A stretch of 64,000 nucleotides of DNA, taken from NCBI GenBank assembly GCA_002205965.3, contig NADL03000229.1, forward strand, positions 1 through 64,000. The letters are read 5' to 3'. This document shows positions 10,346 to 19,381 of this stretch, piece after piece. Within the stretch, counting starts at the first letter, position 1; the number at the start of each line of letters is the position of its first letter. A program made the translations under genes and the position numbers. Source of the DNA: Kappaphycus alvarezii. Lineage: Eukaryota; Rhodophyta; Florideophyceae; Gigartinales; Solieriaceae. The notes under the pieces were generated by a model. The model did not search any database, was not told where the DNA came from, and saw nothing but the letters and a program-made list of their open reading frames with translations.

Positions 10346-12695
10346 CGGAAGGTGGTTGGCACTACCCATTTCGTCTATTTTACGAAATTTCTTCACGAAA
10401 TTACTTCAAAAGTTGAAGTCACAGAGGCAAGCAATATGTCTTTAAAATTGAAATGCAATTGGCGATGAACCTGTGATGAACAGTAATATCCTTTCGGTCG
10501 CACCAAGGTGCCTTATTGGCGGATCCATCGAAAAGGAAAAGTACAGTTAAAACGACAAAAACGCGTACAAGGGAGCTAATATCAGAAGCTTACCGAGAGA
10601 TGAAAATCTTAACTGTCTTTCATTCACATGTTTCTTTTCTTCCAAGTCAATATTCATGCTGAACCGGACAAATTGAAGTTAAAGTGCAGATTAGCAGGCG
10701 GAGGGGAGATCCAAAGTAGTGGACGCTAGTGATGATAATATAGTACAGTAATGGGGTACAGTAACTGTACGAGTTGTCTGCCGGTAAGGGCGTTGTTTCG
10801 GAAGAGTTCCGTGGTACATTCAGCAGCTATATAGATCGTATTCGTAGGCACTGTATAATGCAGTAAGTAGTGCAAAAACCAACAAAGTGCTCCCGAGGAT
10901 TGTAGTCCATGCGCATTTTGTCCAAAAAACTGCCAATATTCGAATCAACACAAACAGTACCCATTAGTCTGGCGTGCCAGCAGTGCCTAATTTCGAGGAA
11001 AAAAAATGAAAATTGTTTAAAATGGGATCGAAAAGGTTATCATAGAGGGTACAATAATTGTAACGCCAAGGGACAAATCAGGACATAAATCGCACACAAC
11101 TCTCTTTTGTGCCACCAACAGTAATTCAAATACTTTGCGTCCACGTAAAGAGTTCAACAATGCCTCTTGGCAAAAAAAACTGTTCCTCTCACTGAAGAGG
11201 AACAGGACCGAGCCTTTCTGTGTCTCGAAAGAACATTTTTCAATCCGATATTGCTGGACGATTGGAACAGTTTCGAAAAGCCACCAAATCATCCTTGAAG
11301 TCTCTGGTGAGCTGAAACAACAAAAAAATAAGCCTGTCACCAAAAAACTCCTTTTTATGCGTTTAGAATGATTCCAATTACTAGGTAAAGTGGAAACTTG
11401 CAGATGAATTCACAAAGTAGTTTTTACTGGCAATATTTAGGTATAAACTTCTGTAAAATCACTTTTTCCAGACGAACTTCGAATATTATTAAATAAAAAA
11501 TCTCATATAGCTTGCAGCACCGCAAACTAAATCCCGACCCAGTTGAGCTCGCCAGAAGTCAACATGACCCATGCATTACTAAGGAAAAGATATGTTTTCA
11601 GATGAAAAGATGAATATTAAATTTGAAGGAACCATGCTTTTTAGTTATACTAACACAACCTCAAAAAAGGAGAGAATGATCTTTCAAGTGTTCAGAGGAG
11701 TGGAGCTTCAGTGATGATGTCCGGAGCGTTTTCCAAAACAGGACAGAGGACAGAGTAAATTGTCTACTGCATAGAGCAAAACAGTCCTGGAAAGTATCTA
11801 CGGACTCTAGAAATGTATCTGTTACCTGTTATGAATGAAAAAAATAAACGTTTGTCACTATCAACAAATAAACACACGGCGTTACTTCCTTATGTTCTAA
11901 TCAAGGCCTTCTTTGCCTATCATAGCATTAAATTCATGCAACGGTCTGCTAGTAGCCCTTATCAATACTCTGTTGAGAGTATGTATGTCATTTAAACTAC
12001 CTTCTGTTGTTTACAGGAAATTCAAGTAATTAATTAATAGTAAACAGCTCATTAATATTAGGTAGTTGAAGATGCCATCACTAAAAACTGCAAATGTTTG
12101 GGTTGGCAGTAGCTTCATGGGCTTTTCTGAGGTACAAAAAAAACCCTACAGATTTTAGGAAAGGAAGTCGGGGGCAAGGCAAACTTTTGAAAATATTGGC
12201 ATCGCAATAAAGGCGGTTTGCTGTTAAGTACTTGTTGGGCGACTGAAAGAGGTCTGCAGTTGAGGCGCCTGAGGAGGCGGCAAGAATGAAAAAGGAAGTC
12301 TTTTTGTGCCGCGTGTGCGCGATGGACGCGATTGGAGGGAATCAAAAAGGCGCCGCTGGTGTGCCGTCGGCGGGGTTGAGGGGTGTTGTAGTCGCGAGGC
12401 GAGTAACGTCGCGGGGAAGGGAAAGTGGAAGTAAGACGGGAGTACCACGTTGGGTGGCAAGTTGCCGTTGTTGGGATGGTTTAATTTTATCTTGCCCGGC
12501 GGCTGGGTGGGCGAGATGCGTTGAATGATACCGTGCAAAATAATTTCAAATCATACACGTGTATCTAAAATGCTAATTATTCGAAATAAAAACCCACCTA
12601 CCAGCACAGTGCGGCCTTGCCGCTTGCGCATACAAACCACCGCCGTAGTACTGTACAGTACAGTACTGTAGAGTATAACTGTTTCATTCTCTTTG
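10346..12695. other. Block E, right part, unit 1: no recognised gene
   Basis: This is an AT-rich stretch repeated in units 2 and 3. A short protein-like segment (LTEEEQDRAFLCLERTFFNP, about 11190-11250, stop shortly after) might be the end of the decayed gene. GTACAGTA motifs occur near 10744 and 10758. A GC-richer island at 12230-12520 (CGCGTGTGCGCGATGGACGCG) has open frames on both strands but no ATG-led frame that holds in all copies. It ends in a palindromic GTAC tract at 12646-12673. Confidence 0.45.
12646..12673. repeat. GTAC palindrome at the end of block E
   Basis: GTAGTACTGTACAGTACAGTACTGTAGAG is almost perfectly self-complementary. Equivalent tracts are at about 32710-32735 and 50804-50832. 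In the latter one repeat has become GTACAGTATGTACAGTAC. Confidence 0.6.
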
Positions 12696-12894
12696 GTGTT
12701 TGGGGTGTATAATCTTCTTCGCCGAAATCTGCCTCTAACGCCTCGTCATCTACCAACCGTGTGGGGTGTTAAGCGCACACGTGTCAACGTCCTCTGTTGA
12801 ACACAAGACTTGTGTGTTGTTTGTGTTGTTACGCTATGCTATTGATCCAATAAACCGACAGTGCCGACACCACTCGATGGTAGCCGACAGCAAT

Positions 12895-13020
12895 GTGCAG
12901 TACAGTAGTGTACAGTACAGTGCAGTACATGACGTACAGTACTGCTTGGGTTCAATTGGTGCGTGGCGTGTACGGTTGTAATGTCAGCAAAAGTGCAGTT
13001 GTTGTACAGTGCATACTGTA
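12895..13020. repeat. GTAC-rich tract in block J, units 1/2 junction
   Basis: GTGCAGTACAGTAGTGTACAGTACAGTGCAGTACATGACGTACAGTACTG, then a second cluster (GTTGTACAGTGCATACTGTATG) near 13000. Here the tract is uninterrupted. The equivalent tracts of units 3 and 4 carry a 51/52-bp insertion. Confidence 0.6.
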
Positions 13021-13033
13021 TGAACGGTTGCGG

Positions 13034-13186
13034 CCAATCACGGGCCACGACTGATCTGACTTGGCAGATCCAATGGTTGTACCCTAAATAGCCAAGTGCA
13101 GCACTTCTGTAATTTTGCTCCCGGTAATACAGTGGCTATCGTCTACTGGTATCTACTATTTTATAGCTATCGAACGGATATATAAG
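13034..13186 (+). promoter_or_regulatory. Core promoter-like region of blocks J/A: CCAAT boxes and TATATAAG
   Basis: CCAAT occurs at 13034 and again near 13068, and TATATAAG lies at 13179-13186. The same TATA box is at 62-69, 43145-43152 and 59342-59349. The decayed block-A ORF begins about 230 bp downstream. The spacing suits an RNA polymerase II promoter. Transcription is inferred only. Confidence 0.45.
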
Positions 13187-13418
13187 GAAGCCCTCATTGA
13201 CCGATCGGGGCGTGAGGAGAGAGGTAGTTTCTGGAGATTCAGAGGGAAATCGACAGTTCTAGTGACTGGCTCTACTAAAACAACCAAATACGGGACTGCA
13301 ACTGCATCCCTTGAGAACTTGTACCCGTTCACTGGACCTTTCTTTCCTGCTATCCCTCGCTTACACCGCGAATGCTACAGCTGCAGGCCCAGGGAAGGAC
13401 TTCGAGAACGGTCTAGGC

Positions 13419-13946
13419 ATGATGAACCTCCAGTGCTCGAGCTGGACCAAGAACTTCTGTCGTGGAGAAAGTTGCAAGTTTGGTTGACTTAATAACAACC
13501 GCAGCCGAGAAGGGAAAACAATGTCTCCGAGGCGGTACCACACACTTGGAAATCAGCTGACGATCGAGGTCTTCGCCAAGCTCAGCAGAGTCTTGTAGAC
13601 GAAGCGCATGGGCAAGAAAAGATCCATGACAAGCAGGAAGAACAAGTCAAAGCTGTACAAGAAATCGTGGACTTGATTGCCCAGGATACTCCATCTCCGT
13701 GGTTACTCGCCTCATTGATTCCTCAATAAGACTACTTCTTGCGAGCGAAAGCGCAAGAACAATGAAACCTTGAACCGTTAGTTGTCTAGGTTCCGCAAAC
13801 TCGCCGCCAAACACCTCATGAAAGTGGGTTCTACCAGTCAATCTCCAATCGTAGAAGTACTGGAACTTGCTTCGCTTAGTAATGCATCAATTTATGAAGC
13901 CGAGAGAGTCAAACCAGAAGGGGAAATCGAAACGGATTTCCAGTGA
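13419..13946 (+). pseudogene. Block-A ORF, copy 2: frameshifted
   Basis: This is the same gene as at 303-841. One base is missing just after the start (AACCTCC where the others read AACTCTCC), and further small deletions lie in the first 150 bp, so the N-terminal half is out of frame. The extra C near 13769 restores the link between the front and rear segments that is broken in the other copies. A TAG at about 13780 (CAG in copy 1) interrupts the linker. No function can be assigned. Confidence 0.45.
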
Positions 13947-13987
13947 TCCATTGAAGCCACAAACGATTTTTCCGACAGTGTGCCATC

Positions 13988-14158
13988 ATGGTGACGGCTA
14001 AATACCATGACCTTGATACACTACTTGATTACGGACTTGCCATTCCGTTCTACAATCTTGGATTCCTTCGTTACAGGCTTGCAAGCTTGATTACATTTGC
14101 CACGTTTCTTGGTAGAACCATTAACTGGTGCCGACTTCGAATAGTGCACTGTATATGA
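13988..14158 (+). CDS. 56-residue hypothetical ORF, block A copy 2
   Basis: Second copy of the 57-codon frame at 883-1053, same start and stop. It differs by a leucine in place of histidine in the middle (GFLRYR against GFHRYR). No family is recognised. Confidence 0.25.
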   Translation: MVTAKYHDLDTLLDYGLAIPFYNLGFLRYRLASLITFATFLGRTINWCRLRIVHCI

Positions 14159-14495
14159 GCACCTGTGCAATATTCACCTTCTTCCTCGATTCGGATAATT
14201 GGACACACGGGATATTTGGAACCACTCCAACCAATTGACCATCCTTTCCTTTAATTGGGAATTAACTCAATTCTAATTTCCTTTTCACCCATCTGTCCCA
14301 TAGAAATCCACAGGTTGAACACGTGTCCACTGTTTGGGGTGTATAATCTTCTTCGCCGAAATCTGCCTCAATGCCTCGTCATCTACCAACCGTGTGGGGT
14401 GTTAAACGCACACGTGTCAACGTCCTCTTTTTAAACACAAGACTTGTGTGTTGCTTGTGTTGTTACGCTATGCTATTGATCCAATAAACCGACAG

Positions 14496-15391
14496 GCGCT
14501 CCTTTCTTAAGTCTCGAATGGACCTCTGCGACAACATCCATTCAACCCAGCTCACACCGCCTCACCCGCGCACCGCCTTTCACCTGCACAGACTTTGCGC
14601 ATCGGGTTGCAAAATGCAACACGCCTTCCGGCTCACCCCCACGCCAATTCCGTACCCGCTCGCCAAGGAATTTCCCTTGTTTGCACCCACTGTCTCGCTT
14701 ACATGGACGCCCAAGGCGACCATGCTTCGAGTTGCACCTCAGGATACAACGCTGCTACCCGGCACAGCTTCCTCCGGAACCTCCTTACGACCGACATGTT
14801 CCGACCTGCCGGTCTTGCTCACAGACAAGAAGTTCCCAACCTTGTGCCGGGTACAGACCTCCGGCCAGCCGACATCCTCGTCCCATGTGGACCGGAACCT
14901 ACTGACACGCTCGATGCGCCAACGCAAATCGCATATGATGTCACCATTCGCAATCCCATGGCCCGATATTACCTCAAACAAGCTGCATTGTTACCTTGCG
15001 GGGCAGCCGAATCGGCCTACGTTGACAAGGTGAAGACCTTCGACCGCTCAGTGAGAGTTGCGTTTAACCTGACCCCGGACGCTACTTTTCCAAAGCTCGG
15101 TTTTCACTTTGTTCCGCTTGCTTTCGACTCTTTCGCCGCGCCTTGCAAGTCAACCTCTGGAGTAATTGAGACCCATGCGAAATTGATATCGCGACGACTG
15201 TTCTGTAAACCAGCGGCGGCTCTTGACCACCTGCGGCAACGAATCTCGTCGACCATATGGTCTACCTTTGCAACATCGATCCTAGCGCGTACTCTCTTCA
15301 AGCTGGGCAGCGACGAACTTCAACTATCTTAGCTTACACTGTCAGCTAGGCTTGTACGCCTTTTATAATACATGAAGTAAAGGTAATTACA
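14496..15391 (+). mobile_element. LINE-A, 5'-truncated non-LTR retrotransposon, unit 2
   Basis: This 896-bp insert lies at the same position as the unit 1 copy and has the same 14-bp flanks (14482-14495 and 15392-15405). It was inherited by duplication. The two copies differ by a few substitutions and small indels. Confidence 0.85.
14518..15332 (+). pseudogene. LINE-A finger and endonuclease fragment, unit 2 copy
   Basis: Here the finger (CTHC, HASSC, RHSFLRN) and the endonuclease motifs (RPADILV and YDVTI) lie in one open frame to the stop at 15332. The upstream thumb motif HLHRLCASGCK is in a different frame because of a two-base difference near 14640. The unit 1 copy is open where this one is broken, and the reverse. 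Together they show the ancestral frame, but neither copy is intact. Confidence 0.7.
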
Positions 15392-15571
15392 CAATAAACC
15401 GACAGTTCCGACTCCACTCGAGGGTAGCCGACAGCAGTGCACTGTACTGTTGTGTACAGTACAGTACATGACGTATAGTACTGCTTGGGTTCAATTGGTG
15501 CGTGGCATGTACCTTTGTATTGTCAGCAAAGTGCAGTACCACCTTACAGTACAACACTGTACTTTACAGTA

Positions 15572-15749
15572 GTATACTTCCAGTAGCTCACTCAATGTGC
15601 ATTTAGGGCCCCTCTGGTACGGTAGTTGTAGTTGCTTTATCGCGATGCGGTCCAGGCCTTTGACCGGCCTGGCTTCTCGCGTAACCGCTCGTTTCGTCGG
15701 CGGAAAGTATACTTCCAGTAGCTCACTCAATGTGCATTTAGTGCCCCTC
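15572..15749 (+). repeat. 135-bp doublet of unit 2, left part
   Basis: The first 135-bp copy starts at 15572 and the second at 15707. The second is cut by the chromovirus after GCCCCTC and resumes at 22793 (CTCTGGTACGG) to about 22888. Confidence 0.85.
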
Positions 15750-16254
15750 TGTGTTTTATTTCACTCCACAGACCTTACAACTGCATATACTGTACTGTAG
15801 ATTCAAACCACTGGTAACCTTGCAGCCAGGGCTACTAGGCACTTTGCTGTCATTACACTTTCCTTACAGTTCTGAACACAGCGTTTGACCCCATTGGTAC
15901 ACTTGGAATAGTTACGGGCGAGTTGCACACTGGGATATTACATCATTGCTTTACCAATCAAAAGTCGCCTTGCTATCCCATGCCACCTGGACCAATGTAC
16001 TTCTTACATCTTGTCAGAGTATGTCACTCTTGCCGACTACAATTCTGAAAGCGCTGCTTACGATACCGTCAGGGCTGTTTTACGGGAATACCTTTGAATT
16101 CGCTACTGTTAGACTGCATTTTCTTTTAGTTTGTAGCTATCTTCAGTTCTATATAAACCCTGGTTTGGAGCGGCCGGCTTTACCCAGCCAGCCTCAACCA
16201 AAGTTTCAACCACAGTTCTACCTTGATCTGCTCGTGTGCGCTTAACACCCCACA
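15750..16254 (+). repeat. 5' LTR of the chromovirus
   Basis: It starts TGTGTTTTATTTCACTCC and ends AACACCCCACA. A TATATAAA box lies at about 16150-16156, so transcription should start near 16180. It lacks a 9-bp TACAGTTCT repeat that is present in the 3' LTR. Confidence 0.93.
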
Positions 16255-16257
16255 TCG

Positions 16258-16269
16258 TGGTAGCATCGC
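16258..16269 (+). promoter_or_regulatory. Primer-binding site, initiator-Met tRNA type
   Basis: TGGTAGCATCGC lies three bases after the LTR. Its complement ends GCTACCA, which matches the 3' end of eukaryotic initiator tRNAs with the A1:U72 pair. The match beyond the first seven bases cannot be checked without the host tRNA. Confidence 0.75.
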
Positions 16270-16271
16270 AA

Positions 16272-16408
16272 GTAAGTTGTGCCTTATTGTGCGTTTTTCC
16301 AATCCGCCAGTTGGGATAAAATCTCTACTAGATTTATCTCAGCTGCCCGATTGCAAACAGAGACTAACATTGTGTTTTTCACTCTGACCCTTACGCGGTA
16401 ACCCACAG
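16272..16408 (+). other. Candidate spliceosomal intron in the chromovirus leader
   Basis: A perfect donor GTAAGT begins at 16272, two bases after the primer-binding site. A branch-like GACTAAC is near 16363, followed by a pyrimidine-rich stretch and the acceptor CCCACAG ending at 16408. The 137-bp intron would join an A at 16271 to TG at 16409 and so create an ATG in frame with the zinc-finger ORF. That ORF has no ATG of its own near its start and has an in-frame TAA at about 16396 if unspliced. Confidence 0.55.
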
Positions 16409-17135
16409 TGTCGTACAACAGGAAGTCAAAGGGCCGCCCTCCATCGCCGTCAGAGTACGACTCAGAAGACCTCGCCGACTTTCGTTCCCCGCCCACCTCG
16501 CCAATACTACCGATTGGCGAGGAAGAAGATCCCAAGACCCCGCTTCCTCCGTCGACTCCGAGAACCCCCATCGCCTTACTCAGCCCCGAGGAGCCCAAGA
16601 CACCGACGCCGACTTGCCAAGATCTTGTCTTACCCGAGCACTGTCAGTGGCATCTCCCTTTGTTACGGTCGAAGAGCCTCGCACCCCTTTTCGATCGTTT
16701 GCCCTACCCCCATCGACCGGCCTTCGATCCTTACCCCCGGTCCCGAGGAAGCCGTCGCGTCCGACCGTCTCGAACCCGTCAAGGCCACCGACAAGTTCAA
16801 GGGCTCCTCCGAGAAGGCTTCAAGTACTGCCGGACGCCGCCTCTGTGTCGATCCAAAGGGTGGTAAACCATCGAATCCGCAAGGCTAGGCCCTCGAAAAG
16901 GCCGCGGATGAACAAGAACCCGAAGTCCTCTCCGTTCCATTGTCGTCATTGTCAAGTGACCTGCTCCGGCCGCGTTCAGTACTTCGAGCACCTCCGTTCC
17001 CGTCGTCACATCCGCCGTACAAGCAAGAAGGAGTACAAGTGCAAGGACTGCAATATTGAGTTGTTCAGTGAACAAGACCTTGTCCGCCATCAGAACGGGG
17101 CTCAGCATCGACTCACAGTCAGAGGTCACAATTAG
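16409..17135 (+). pseudogene. Extra ORF of the chromovirus: Pro-rich region plus two U1-type C2H2 zinc fingers (one frameshift)
   Basis: After the presumed spliced ATG the frame reads SYNRKSKGRPPSPSEYDSED and then repeated acidic, proline-threonine segments (DPKTPLPP, EEPKTPTP). Near 16600-16650 a one-base shift moves into a second frame that continues in the same style (VEEPRTPFRS) and carries a basic stretch (RKARPSKRPRMNKN). Two fingers follow, at about 16933-17010 and 17034-17110. Each is C-X2-C-X12-H-X5-H (FHCRHC...HLRSRRH and YKCKDC...HQNGAQH). This spacing is that of U1C/JAZ/matrin-type fingers, which bind RNA or double-stranded RNA, and it is not the CCHC knuckle of Gag. It lies before gag. 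A nucleic-acid-binding accessory role is inferred. As written it needs one indel to be open throughout. Confidence 0.6.
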
Positions 17136-17429
17136 TATCTTTGTTTTCCATTAAAATTGCTTGTTTTTGAGTAAGAAAAAGGAAAAAAAGCAATAAGTTC
17201 ATTCTCAATCGACTTCGTGTGTGTGTTGTGTTCACCCTTCCGCTGTGATTGCAAGCTTTCCTCTGCTGCCCCCAGATCCTTGTAGTAGGACTTACAATTG
17301 TAAGTCCGTATCGCCATCAGGACCTAGACAGGACAACCACCGCAAAGCAAGAATCGGAAGAAGGGCTACTATAACGCACCCGACGTGACTGACGTCAACC
17401 CTTACGTCAAAGAAGGAACTTTTTGTAAG

Positions 17430-17503
17430 TGCTCCTGGCGGATTTGAACCCGCGACCACCTCATCAGGAGCTACTTACACTTAACCACTAGGTCACCAAG
17501 ACC
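17430..17503 (-). tRNA. Degenerate tRNA-like sequence inside the chromovirus
   Basis: Read on the minus strand, it has an A-box-like segment (TGACCTAGTGGTTAAG) and a B box (GGGTTCAAATCC) about 45 bases apart. Its ends GGTCTTG and CAGGAGC pair at six of seven positions. The T arm would be a perfect five-pair stem if one C were added to ATCCGCC. The D stem and anticodon stem do not fold well and I cannot assign an anticodon. It could be a decayed tRNA gene, a captured tRNA-derived SINE head or a Pol III promoter relic. The rest of 17136-17762 shows no gene. Confidence 0.45.
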
Positions 17504-17762
17504 GGAATTTGAAGGTGCAAGAAGAACCAATCAGGTTATAAATCACAATTTTTTCAAAAATCATTGCTGGCATTTTGAAAAACCAGCTTACTGGAGGCTT
17601 CGCATCGTGGGTAGTTTGCCCAGGAACCATCTAGGAGACTCTCTGTTACTCCAGGTGTTACAGAAATCGTGTACACGTATCACACGTGTACACGTGTAAG
17701 GTCGGAAACTTCTCTCAGATACCAGGCCAAATACTGTTACTGGCTTTGTGAACCTAATCGCT

Positions 17763-18703
17763 ATGGATCAGCCGCAAGTCACCCTAGAGTCGCTTACGCA
17801 AATGGTGCTTCAGTTGCAGCAGAATCTTGAGCACGCCAATAACCAAATTGCGGCACACAGATCAGAGCTTTCTATTGCAGCGCAAAAGGTATCCTCCTTA
17901 GAATCTGAACTCGTAAACGCCCAAAACCAGGCCAGCTCGTCAAATAATGCCCTAGTGGACAGTCAGGCTGGCCCAAAGAAAAACAAGCCAACTACATTCA
18001 CTGGGAAAGGATCAATTGCTAGCTGGTGCGTTCAAATGGACAACTACCTCGGGGGAAATGATGGAAATGGACCCCTACACATAGCACTCAGCTACTTGGC
18101 TGGAAATGCCCATGAATGGTGGATGGTCCACTTCAAGACAGAAGAAGGGAAAGGAATAAATTCCTGGCAGTCCCTGAAGGTTGCTTTGATCCAGCGTTTT
18201 GAAACGCTGAACAAAGAGAAGATCGCTCGAGACAAACTCGCCCGCTGGAAACAAGTCAAAGATGTTCCTACCTTCAACGAAGACTTCAACAAAATTATAC
18301 TCGACATCCCCGATATTGGAGTTAAAGACCAGATAGATCGTTACTCTCGCGGTTTGAAGCCCTATATCTGGAAGGCGTTGTGCACCAAAGAATACGTCAA
18401 CTCTCCGATCTAATGAAGGATGCTGAGCGAGTAGAGTCGGCCTATCGGCGTTCTGGACCCGGTAACCTACCAAAGTCTTCTGGAGGAAGGAATGGAAATG
18501 GAAGCTCTTTTGCTGGAACCAGCAGTCCTGTACCAATGGAAATTGGGAACGTAGAAGTGATACCGGGGCTAAAAAGAAACACTCCCAATTTACAGAAGCT
18601 TGACAAAGAAGAACGTGAAAGATGTATGCGCGAAGGTCTCTGTCTCAGGTGCAGACAGAAAGGGCACATGGCCAAGAACTGCCCAAAAGCCCGGAGGAAC
18701 TGA
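17763..18703 (+). pseudogene. gag: Chromovirus gag (nucleocapsid with CCHC knuckle), one frameshift
   Basis: The ATG at 17763 (MDQPQVTLESL) opens a coiled-coil-like N terminus. The capsid-type region with FTGKGSIASWCVQMDNYLGG, NAHEWWMVHF and SWQSLKVALIQRFETLNKE is the usual retrotransposon Gag core. The frame closes at 18413, but the homologous continuation (SDLMKDAERVESAYRR) is in another frame from about 18400. It leads to a single zinc knuckle, CLRCRQKGHMAKNC (C-X2-C-X4-H-X4-C), at about 18645-18690, and a stop at 18703. One missing or extra base near 18400 explains the break. Product: virus-like particle protein that packages the element's RNA. Confidence 0.85.
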
Positions 18704-18708
18704 TTGAA

Positions 18709-19345
18709 GGTCCCCAGTCAGTTCCAGTCATTGAAGAACCATTAGACAACCTTGTGTTAGACAAAGAAACTCGGGAGTTATCATTGAATCAAACAAAAAG
18801 GTCCATTGTGTCCACCATCAGTCGAATGCAACGTTCATTGAAACATTCTCCCCTGCATTCGAGAGAAATCACAAGGGCCTTCTCATTGTCAAGGGTACAA
18901 TTGCTGGTGGACCAGCAAAAATCCTCATAGACCCTGGTGGTGAGATCAACTTCTTGAGTGAATCGTTTTGCAAGAAACATCAAATAAAGACCCGAGATTC
19001 CAGAGAGCTTGCTGAAATGGCCAACGGTGCGGACCAGATACTTCAAGAATTGGTAAATGCTGTCATTGTACATATAACTGCCTATACTGAACCTCTGTAC
19101 TTTGCAGTAAGCCCATTGAAGCGTTATGATGCAATTCTTGGGAAAGAATGGTGCGCCTCGCATGGGGCAAAAATCAATTGTTTTAATAATGAGGTGAAAA
19201 TCGAACATAAGGGAAATTCATTCATATTTATTGCTGATGATGCCGTAGTGAGTCCTTTTGTATCTTTCAATACCATAGTTAGTGATTTCGATGAGAAAAA
19301 AGAGTTATTTGCAGTTTTACTTAGACCGTTACATCTAGTGAAACA
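18709..19345 (+). pseudogene. Chromovirus protease region, frameshifted, with DPGG in place of DSGA
   Basis: A linker (VPVIEEPLDNLVLDKETREL) occupies one frame to about 18810. The aspartic-protease fold then follows in another: KGTIAGGPAKILIDPGGEIN, FLSESFCKKH and, further on, RYDAILGKEWCASHGAKIN, the usual second half ending before RT. The catalytic Asp is at 18930-18932. The family normally has D-S/T-G. Here the middle residue is Pro and the next is Gly. Whether it cleaves cannot be told from sequence. A frameshift near 19345 separates it from pol. Confidence 0.75.
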
Positions 19346-19381
19346 AGAGCACCAGTATACCCTCGAGACATACAGAAGGTT

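Larger units (their letters stand above)
1..12695 (+). repeat. Tandem unit 1 (blocks A, LINE-A, doublet, D, E; no C)
   Basis: The first bases of the window recur almost exactly at 13117, 43084 and 59281, always in the same orientation, and the following blocks recur in the same order. Unit 1 has block A (1-1390), a LINE insertion, a 135-bp doublet, block D (about 2733-6447) and block E (6448-12695). It ends at a junction near 12695 where E meets the next J block directly. In units 2 and 3, E continues instead into the 8-kb block C, so unit 1 has lost C or never gained it. The window start cuts off the J block in front of A. Confidence 0.9.
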
